Shown here: positions 57,956 through 64,000 of the stretch, one piece after another
How the letters are laid out: each line of letters starts with the position of its first letter
Position numbering within the stretch: the first letter of the stretch is position 1
Assembly (NCBI RefSeq): GCF_041228105.1
Contig: NZ_CP166097.1
Location: 4,774,001-4,838,000 of the forward strand
Source of the DNA: Pectobacterium aroidearum
Lineage (GTDB): Bacteria > Pseudomonadota > Gammaproteobacteria > Enterobacterales > Enterobacteriaceae
Length of the DNA: 64,000 nt
Direction of reading: 5' to 3'
Program-made: the position numbers and the translations under genes
Notes under the pieces: model-generated
Told to the model about the DNA's origin: nothing
Databases searched by the model: none
The model's input: only the letters and a program-made list of their open reading frames with translations

Positions 57956-59154
57956 GCTGTCACCTCCGCAGGTGATTGCTTGACACAGGTTAGCGCTTTG
58001 CGCCGGTTCGCCACCAACTCGGCGGCCTCCCGCACGGGCTTGTCTTCGGTGTGGACGTAGCGCATGAACATCGCCACGGTCTTGTGCGCCGTCAGCGCCA
58101 TACCGACCTTCACTGGGATGCCCGAATTGGCAATGTCCGTCGCCGAACGGTGGCGGATGCCGTGCGTACCCACATGCGTTACACCAGCGGCTTTCAGAGT
58201 GCGAGTCCAACCGCTGTAATACTCGCCATCGCTCAGGTGCCGATCTGGATGCCGTGGAGAGGGCAGCACATGGGGCGTCATAGCATTGCGGGCGGCTGTT
58301 GAAAGAAGCCGATAGGCTTCTTCGCTCATGGGCTTGGACATACCGCCTGTCTTGCTGTCAGGCCACACCACGCGCCGGTTTTCCAGATCAATCCAATCCC
58401 ATTGAAGCTCAATGATTTCGGAGCGACGAGCGGCAAACTCGAATTGCAGGCGGATGGCCAGCGGGATCACTACATGCTCCAGGCCTTCCGCCTCCAATTG
58501 GTCAAGGTAGCGAAACAACTTGCCCATTTCCTCGTCGCTGATGAGGTGAGTCGCCTTGCCGTTCGGGTACATGGGCACATGGCGGCATGGGTTAGTGCCG
58601 TCAGGGCGATAGCCCCATACCTCAGCCAAGTTGAACATCTTGCGCATCACGCTGAACGTGCGGTTCGCATCGGCGGGTTTGTGCGCCATCTTCTTCATCA
58701 TCGAAGCCACGTCAGGCCGCTTCAGATCCTGCACCTTCATGCGACCAAGCATCGGGATGATGTTGCGGTCAATGACGCTCTGGTAGCCTTCCTGCGTGCT
58801 AGGCTTGTTACGCTGGCTGGAGTAGTCTTCCATGAACTTGATGCACAGCTCCTTGACCGTGGGTGCCTGACGCGCTGCAGCCTTCTCTGCAGCAGGGTCG
58901 CCACCTCGGCGCACTTGCGCCAGCCACTCCTGCGCCAGCGACCGAGCCTGTTCGACGGTCAGTTCTCCATAGAGCCCCAAGGCAGGTTTGCGCCGCTCTC
59001 CGGCATTCGTGCGGTACTGGAGCATGAACACCTTGCGGCCTGCCGGGGTGATCTTGCACAGGAAGCCGGGAACCAGGGTATCGCGCAGTTCGACTGGCTG
59101 CGCTTGGGCTTGTGCCGCATCGACTGCGGACTTGGTGAGTTTGATTTTCGCCAT
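57952..59154 (-). CDS. int: Tyrosine site-specific integrase
   Basis: The 400-residue product is a phage-type tyrosine recombinase with an N-terminal arm-binding domain (MAKIKLTKSAVDAAQAQAQP onward), a core-binding domain from about residue 97, and the catalytic domain. Catalytic residues are Arg243 (FAARRSEI), His331 and Arg334 (HGIRH), His357 (TAHK) and the nucleophile Tyr366 (MFMRYVHTE). It lies about 175 bases inside the right end and is transcribed inward, as in Tn4371. All catalytic residues are present, so it should be active. Confidence 0.95.
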   Translation of the reverse strand: MAKIKLTKSAVDAAQAQAQPVELRDTLVPGFLCKITPAGRKVFMLQYRTNAGERRKPALGLYGELTVEQARSLAQEWLAQVRRGGDPAAEKAAARQAPTVKELCIKFMEDYSSQRNKPSTQEGYQSVIDRNIIPMLGRMKVQDLKRPDVASMMKKMAHKPADANRTFSVMRKMFNLAEVWGYRPDGTNPCRHVPMYPNGKATHLISDEEMGKLFRYLDQLEAEGLEHVVIPLAIRLQFEFAARRSEIIELQWDWIDLENRRVVWPDSKTGGMSKPMSEEAYRLLSTAARNAMTPHVLPSPRHPDRHLSDGEYYSGWTRTLKAAGVTHVGTHGIRHRSATDIANSGIPVKVGMALTAHKTVAMFMRYVHTEDKPVREAAELVANRRKALTCVKQSPAEVTA

Positions 59155-59328
59155 GATGACTCCTCGGAAAGCCCGATTTCCAGGAGCCTGTTGGGAGCCA
59201 AGCGGGTGGAAGCCGGGTCAAGTTTCAGAAAGCACCGGCATATGATGAATCCGCCTAAGTTATTGATAAACCTGCTGTATCAGACTGTGGCGTAGTCCAG
59301 CGAAGTTAGGTGCTGGAATCATGGTGAA

Positions 59329-59337
59329 ATAAAAAAT
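59329..59337. repeat. Proposed att direct repeat, integrase-side end
   Basis: ATAAAAAAT is the second copy of the terminal repeat at 15371-15379. It directly abuts a 9-bp perfect hairpin on the chromosomal side. Confidence 0.6.
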
Positions 59338-59362
59338 CGGACACCGAATCATGCGGTGTCCG
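59329..59362 (-). terminator. Minus-strand terminator at the element junction
   Basis: CGGACACCG (59338-59346) pairs perfectly with CGGTGTCCG (59354-59362) with a seven-base loop. On the minus strand the stem is followed by ATTTTTTAT, which is exactly the proposed att repeat. The element therefore appears to have integrated in the T run of an intergenic terminator upstream of degS. Confidence 0.7.
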
Positions 59363-59416
59363 AACTTCTCATGATATCCTCTCCACTACCTCCCTTTTCC
59401 ACAGTAAATCACGGCC

Positions 59417-60529
59417 ATGCTTGCTAAGTTATTACGTTCAGCACTCTTTGGTGCCCTCGTCGCCGGTATTATTCTGGCCATACTCCCCTTTATCGGGTCT
59501 GGTACGTCGTTTCTGAAAAGCAGCGACAGACAGACTGATGGTTCGCCTATCAGCTACCATCAGGGAGTCAGCCGTGCGGCACCGGCTGTGGTTAACATTT
59601 ACAACCGGGTTGCCAATCAAGAAAAACCCAGTGAAGTCGCTATTCATCCCCTGGGATCTGGCGTCATCATGAATGAAAAAGGATATATTTTAACCAACAA
59701 GCATGTGATTAATAACGTGCAACAAATCCAGATAGAACTGTCAGACGGCAGGCTGTACGAAGCCCGTGTGATCGGTTCCGATTCCTTGACCGATCTGGCC
59801 GTGTTGCAAATTGATGGCGTCAATCTGCCCGTTATTCCGATAAATGCAGACCGCATACCGCACGTCGGTGATGTCGTGATGGCAATCGGCAACCCTTATA
59901 ATCTGGGGCAGACCATCACGCAGGGTATCATCAGTGCCACTGGTCGCGTCAGCCTCAGCGCTTATGGCCAGCAGCGAAGCCAGGTCGGACGCCAAAACTT
60001 GCTGCAGACCGATGCGTCCATTAACCACGGCAACTCCGGCGGCGCGCTCGTCAATACGCTCGGCGAACTGGTCGGTATTAATACCCTATCTTTTGATAAA
60101 AGCAGCAACGGCGAAACGCCGGAAGGCATTAGTTTTGCGATCCCCGTGGCGCTGGCTACCAAGGTGATGGGCAAGCTCATCCGCGATGGTCGCGTGGTGC
60201 GTGGCTATATTGGCGTCAACGGCGTACAGATCGAGAATATAGAGAACAGCACGTTGGCCAACAATCGTGGTGTTCAGGGGCGATTAAGCGGTATTCTCGT
60301 TCAGACTATCGACCCTGGCGGGCCGGCGGATAAAGCGGGTATACGTGTCGAAGACGTCATCGTGAGTGTAAACAATAAGCCTGCACGCTCAATTATTGAA
60401 ACCATGGAACAGGTTTCGGAAATACACCCCGGCACCGTCATTCCCGTCACGATTGAGCGTAATAACGATAACAACGATACTAAGCAAATCACGCTACAAA
60501 TGACGATCCAGGAGTTTCCCACTCAATAG
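59417..60529 (+). CDS. degS: Outer-membrane-stress serine protease DegS
   Basis: DegS is the membrane-anchored protease that cleaves RseA and starts the sigma-E response. The 370-residue product has one N-terminal membrane anchor (residues about 5-26), the protease domain with H96 (TNKHV), D126 (LTDLAVL) and S207 (GNSGGALV), and one PDZ domain. It is a little longer than E. coli DegS (355). The reading frame and about 80 bases upstream are intact, but any promoter located nearer degQ is now 44 kb away. Confidence 0.95.
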   Translation: MLAKLLRSALFGALVAGIILAILPFIGSGTSFLKSSDRQTDGSPISYHQGVSRAAPAVVNIYNRVANQEKPSEVAIHPLGSGVIMNEKGYILTNKHVINNVQQIQIELSDGRLYEARVIGSDSLTDLAVLQIDGVNLPVIPINADRIPHVGDVVMAIGNPYNLGQTITQGIISATGRVSLSAYGQQRSQVGRQNLLQTDASINHGNSGGALVNTLGELVGINTLSFDKSSNGETPEGISFAIPVALATKVMGKLIRDGRVVRGYIGVNGVQIENIENSTLANNRGVQGRLSGILVQTIDPGGPADKAGIRVEDVIVSVNNKPARSIIETMEQVSEIHPGTVIPVTIERNNDNNDTKQITLQMTIQEFPTQ

Positions 60530-60574
60530 CGGCATCCGAGGCGAGCTGATAAAGCACTATCGGCAGGCAAACAA

Positions 60575-60600
60575 GAAACCGGGTGGGAACCCACCCGGCT
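60575..60600 (-). terminator. Terminator of the murA operon
   Basis: CCGGGTGG (60579-60586) pairs with CCACCCGG (60591-60598) around a four-base loop. On the minus strand the stem is followed by TTTCTTGTTT, 36 bases after the murA stop. Confidence 0.8.
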
Positions 60601-60635
60601 GAAAACATCATCGTGAAGATGAACAACAGAAACGC

Positions 60636-61931
<1,296 letters not shown>

Positions 61932-61980
61932 TCATCACACTGATACAGGCGATTTATCTCCGCTCACACACGGAGAGTAT

Positions 61981-62235
61981 TTAGAAGCCGTTCAGTTTAC
62001 GGTCGCGTTGCCACTCTTCCGGCGTATAGGCCTTGATTGACAGTGCGTGAATGCGGTTATCCGCGATGTACTCCATCAGCGGCGCATAAACGGCCTGCTG
62101 TTTTTTGACTCGGCTCATTCCAGCAAAAAGTCCGCCCACCACGATGACCTGAAAATGGCTGCCATCACCAGAAACATGGGCTTCTTCCAGTGCTAATGCG
62201 TTCATCAGCACGTCTTTAATTTCGTTATTTTCCAT
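61981..62235 (-). CDS. ibaG: BolA/IbaG-family protein
   Basis: The 84-residue product is IbaG (YrbA), a BolA-family protein linked to iron-sulfur trafficking with monothiol glutaredoxins and to acid stress. The sequence matches E. coli IbaG nearly throughout (VHVSGDG-type segment [17 protein letters not shown], and the end [12 protein letters not shown]). It lies between mlaB and murA as in E. coli. Confidence 0.95.
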   Translation of the reverse strand: MENNEIKDVLMNALALEEAHVSGDGSHFQVIVVGGLFAGMSRVKKQQAVYAPLMEYIADNRIHALSIKAYTPEEWQRDRKLNGF

Positions 62236-62369
62236 CGCTCTCGATTTCTATGTCAGGGGGAGATGATTTACAGGGAGGTATCTTAGATGAATATGGCGCT
62301 ATCTTAAACAAAGAATACGCCCCTTCAGACAATGCCTAAAGGGGCGTATCCGGTAACCCGTGTTACCGT

Positions 62370-62672
62370 TTAAGACACTGGAATGATTTCATTCAGGTTA
62401 TAGAGCGCAATGAGCGTTTTTAACCGATCGCTGGCGCCGACAATCGTTATCTCACGGCCTGAAGACGGCTGTTGATAAACGTGCATCAGCAATGCCAACC
62501 CGGCAGAATCAACGCGGTTTAACCCCGACACATCCAACACGGTTTTACCCACGAGCAGCGATTCACGCTGCTGCCAGAAGGGTAACAGCGTTTCACGATC
62601 CAGATCGCCCGTTAACGCCAGCGTGTCGTCCTGCGCCTGCCAGTTCAATGCGTTAGCCATGTTCATACCCAA
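62370..62672 (-). CDS. mlaB: Phospholipid ABC transporter STAS protein MlaB
   Basis: MlaB is the cytoplasmic STAS-domain partner of the MlaFE transporter, which keeps outer-membrane lipid asymmetry. The 100-residue product has the STAS motifs TLALTGDLDRETLLPFWQQR and DVSGLNRVDSAGLALLMHVY. Its start lies one base from the mlaC stop, so translation is coupled; the true start may be one of two further in-frame ATG codons at residues 3 and 5. Confidence 0.92.
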   Translation of the reverse strand: MGMNMANALNWQAQDDTLALTGDLDRETLLPFWQQRESLLVGKTVLDVSGLNRVDSAGLALLMHVYQQPSSGREITIVGASDRLKTLIALYNLNEIIPVS

Positions 62673-62673
62673 A

Positions 62674-63303
62674 TTACTTTTTCTGATCCAACGTGATGGT
62701 CTGCTTCGCTGAGGATTCCAGCTGTTGAGTCAGGCCATCAACGCCTTTCTGACGCAGAATGGTCGCCCACTCATTTTGCTTCGTGGTGATCATACTGACG
62801 CCTTCGGCAATCATGTCGTACGCCTGCCAGTTACCAGTTTTGCTGTTCTTACGCCATTGGAAATCCAGACGCACCGGAGGGCGACCACCGTTATCAATGA
62901 TGGTCACGCGAATAGAAATAATATCGGCATTGCCCAGCGGCTGTTCAGGGGCGATCTGGTAGGTTTGGCCGTTGTACATCGCCAAAGCCTGACCGTAAGC
63001 CTGCTCCAGATAAGCTTCAAACGCTTTGAAGTAGGCATCACGCTGTGCCGGTGTCGCGTCTTTGTAGTAACGCCCCAGAACCAGCGCACCGGCGTATCTC
63101 ACCTGAACATACGGCAGCAGTTCTTCACGCACGACAGTACGCAAATAGTCAGGGCTTTGTTTAATCTTTGGTTGCTCGCTCTTCAAGCGGTCAAAAGTTT
63201 TTTCCGCTGCTTCATTCATCAAACGATAAGGGTTCGTTTGATCCGCCGCGTTGGCTAATGGTGCCACCACCAGTAAAGCTACCATCAGTAAACGTTTAAA
63301 CAT
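62674..63303 (-). CDS. mlaC: Periplasmic phospholipid-binding protein MlaC
   Basis: MlaC carries phospholipid between the outer-membrane MlaA complex and the inner-membrane MlaFEDB complex. The 209-residue product has a signal peptide ending ANA-ADQ near residue 19 and the Ttg2 domain ([20 protein letters not shown], then [20 protein letters not shown]). It follows mlaD after a 12-base gap. Confidence 0.95.
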   Translation of the reverse strand: MFKRLLMVALLVVAPLANAADQTNPYRLMNEAAEKTFDRLKSEQPKIKQSPDYLRTVVREELLPYVQVRYAGALVLGRYYKDATPAQRDAYFKAFEAYLEQAYGQALAMYNGQTYQIAPEQPLGNADIISIRVTIIDNGGRPPVRLDFQWRKNSKTGNWQAYDMIAEGVSMITTKQNEWATILRQKGVDGLTQQLESSAKQTITLDQKK

Positions 63304-63315
63304 GCAGATATCCTC

Positions 63316-63882
63316 TTATGGATGTGAAGGAACGGGTTCATTATGGTGCTCAGAGGTTGCCGCAGGATCGGCACCCGGCTCTGTACCCGATTGACCGGCA
63401 TTATCTTCGCTATTACCGCCGCTCTTATATAGGAATTGACCGATGAGATCTTCAAGCACCATCGCTGACTTGGTGTCCTGAATCACACCGCCATCCTTCA
63501 GGATCGTGGTGCCCATATCCTCATCTTCAAATCCAATGTTCAGTGACAGATACTGTTCGCCCAGCAAACCAGAAGTACGAATGGCCAGAGAACTGGTATC
63601 AGGAATATGATCGTAGCGCTGCTGAATATCCATCGCTACGCGCGGCAGGTAGGTTTTCTCGTCCAGCGAAATATCCGCCACGCGGCCAATGACCACGCCG
63701 CCAATTCTGATTGGAGAACGCGCTTTCAGCCCGCCAATGTTGTCAAATGTCGCGTACAGACGGTACGTCGGCTCACTGCCGATCGACTTGAGATCCGCCA
63801 CTTTCAGGCATAAAAACAGGATGGCAGCCAGCGCGATCAACATAAACACACCAACCCAGACTTCAGTTTTCTTTGTTTGCAT
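63316..63882 (-). CDS. mlaD: Inner-membrane MCE-domain protein MlaD
   Basis: MlaD forms the hexameric MCE ring of the MlaFEDB transporter. The 188-residue product has an N-terminal membrane anchor (residues about 7-27, VWVGVFMLIALAAILFLCLK) and the MCE domain (YRLYATFDNIGGLKARSPIR, then LGEQYLSLNIGFEDEDMG). The ATG at 63882 gives the family start MQTKKTEVWVG; a TTG at 63897 is less likely. Confidence 0.95.
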   Translation of the reverse strand: MQTKKTEVWVGVFMLIALAAILFLCLKVADLKSIGSEPTYRLYATFDNIGGLKARSPIRIGGVVIGRVADISLDEKTYLPRVAMDIQQRYDHIPDTSSLAIRTSGLLGEQYLSLNIGFEDEDMGTTILKDGGVIQDTKSAMVLEDLIGQFLYKSGGNSEDNAGQSGTEPGADPAATSEHHNEPVPSHP

Positions 63883-63886
63883 CGAC

Positions 63887-64000
<114 letters not shown>

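Larger units (their letters stand above)
15371..59337. mobile_element. Tn4371-family integrative and conjugative element
   Basis: The whole block between degQ and degS is one integrative and conjugative element of about 44 kb. The support is gene order: integrase near one end, then DUF932, ParB, DUF736, RepA, ParA, TraF, a DUF3363 relaxase, cargo, a LysR regulator, TraG and trbBCDEJKLFGI ending at the other end. This is the Tn4371 layout known from Ralstonia, Cupriavidus, Pseudomonas and others. Base composition changes at both ends, and the ATAAAAAAT repeat fits the T-rich site described for this family (TTTTTCAT type). All core conjugation genes appear intact, so transfer is plausible. The exact ends are inferred. 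Confidence 0.88.

Noticed and set aside
15325..59283. TGTATCAG at 15325-15332 and 59276-59283 as the att repeat
   Set aside because: An 8-base match is possible by chance. The ATAAAAAAT pair fits the T-rich site of this family and the usual distance to the integrase better. I keep it as the second choice.

Overview
The window is a bacterial chromosome segment from an enterobacterium of the Pectobacteriaceae type, most likely Pectobacterium. It is interrupted by one integrative and conjugative element (ICE) of about 44 kb. The genus rests on gene order and on protein similarity as I remember it, not on a database search. Both flanks are syntenic with the enterobacterial yhcC-gltBD and sspAB-rpsI/rplM-zapE-zapG-degQ-degS-murA-ibaG-mlaBCDE neighbourhood and have moderate GC. 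The element is mostly GC-rich and resembles beta- or gammaproteobacterial mobile DNA.

Left flank (1-15370): radical-SAM protein YhcC, glutamate synthase GltB/GltD, a GFA-family protein, a BudC-type 2,3-butanediol dehydrogenase, SspB/SspA, ribosomal proteins S9 and L13, ZapE, ZapG and the periplasmic protease DegQ. Right flank (59338-64000): DegS (the sigma-E site-1 protease), MurA, IbaG, MlaB, MlaC, MlaD and the last residues of MlaE. The element has split the usually adjacent degQ-degS pair without touching either reading frame.

The element (about 15371-59337) has the Tn4371-family layout. A tyrosine integrase lies about 175 bp from one end, and a direct repeat ATAAAAAAT marks both ends. 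The core holds DUF932, a large ParB, DUF736, an XRE regulator, DUF2958, DUF2285, an AlpA-like HTH protein, RepA, ParA, a small RHH-like protein, DUF2840, the TraF peptidase, a DUF3363 relaxase, a LysR regulator, the TraG coupling protein and a full trbBCDEJKLFGI mating-pair operon. An iteron array lies between repA and parA, so the excised form may replicate. Most adjacent conjugation genes overlap by ATGA, which indicates large translationally coupled operons transcribed leftward.

There are three cargo blocks. (i) 29.5-38.3 kb holds a UvrA-like ABC ATPase with an MFS exporter and a DUF1349 protein, a chimeric OYE/MFS gene remnant, a second MFS exporter, and an azoreductase with a divergent LysR regulator; this looks like a detoxification and efflux region. 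(ii) 46.5-48.0 kb holds a 503-residue protein with an N-terminal HNH-like zinc motif. (iii) 52.9-56.9 kb is an AT-rich cassette of a SIR2-domain protein, a HerA-type ATPase and a third gene with an Mrr-like PDDEXK nuclease domain. It is followed by a DUF1016 (YhcG-type) nuclease whose start overlaps the integrase stop. The SIR2-HerA-nuclease cassette is the best candidate for an incompletely described anti-phage system.

Several non-coding structures also stand out: a cluster of large perfect hairpins between DUF736 and ParB, a predicted three-way-junction leader upstream of DUF932, and a run of small hairpins before the SIR2 gene.
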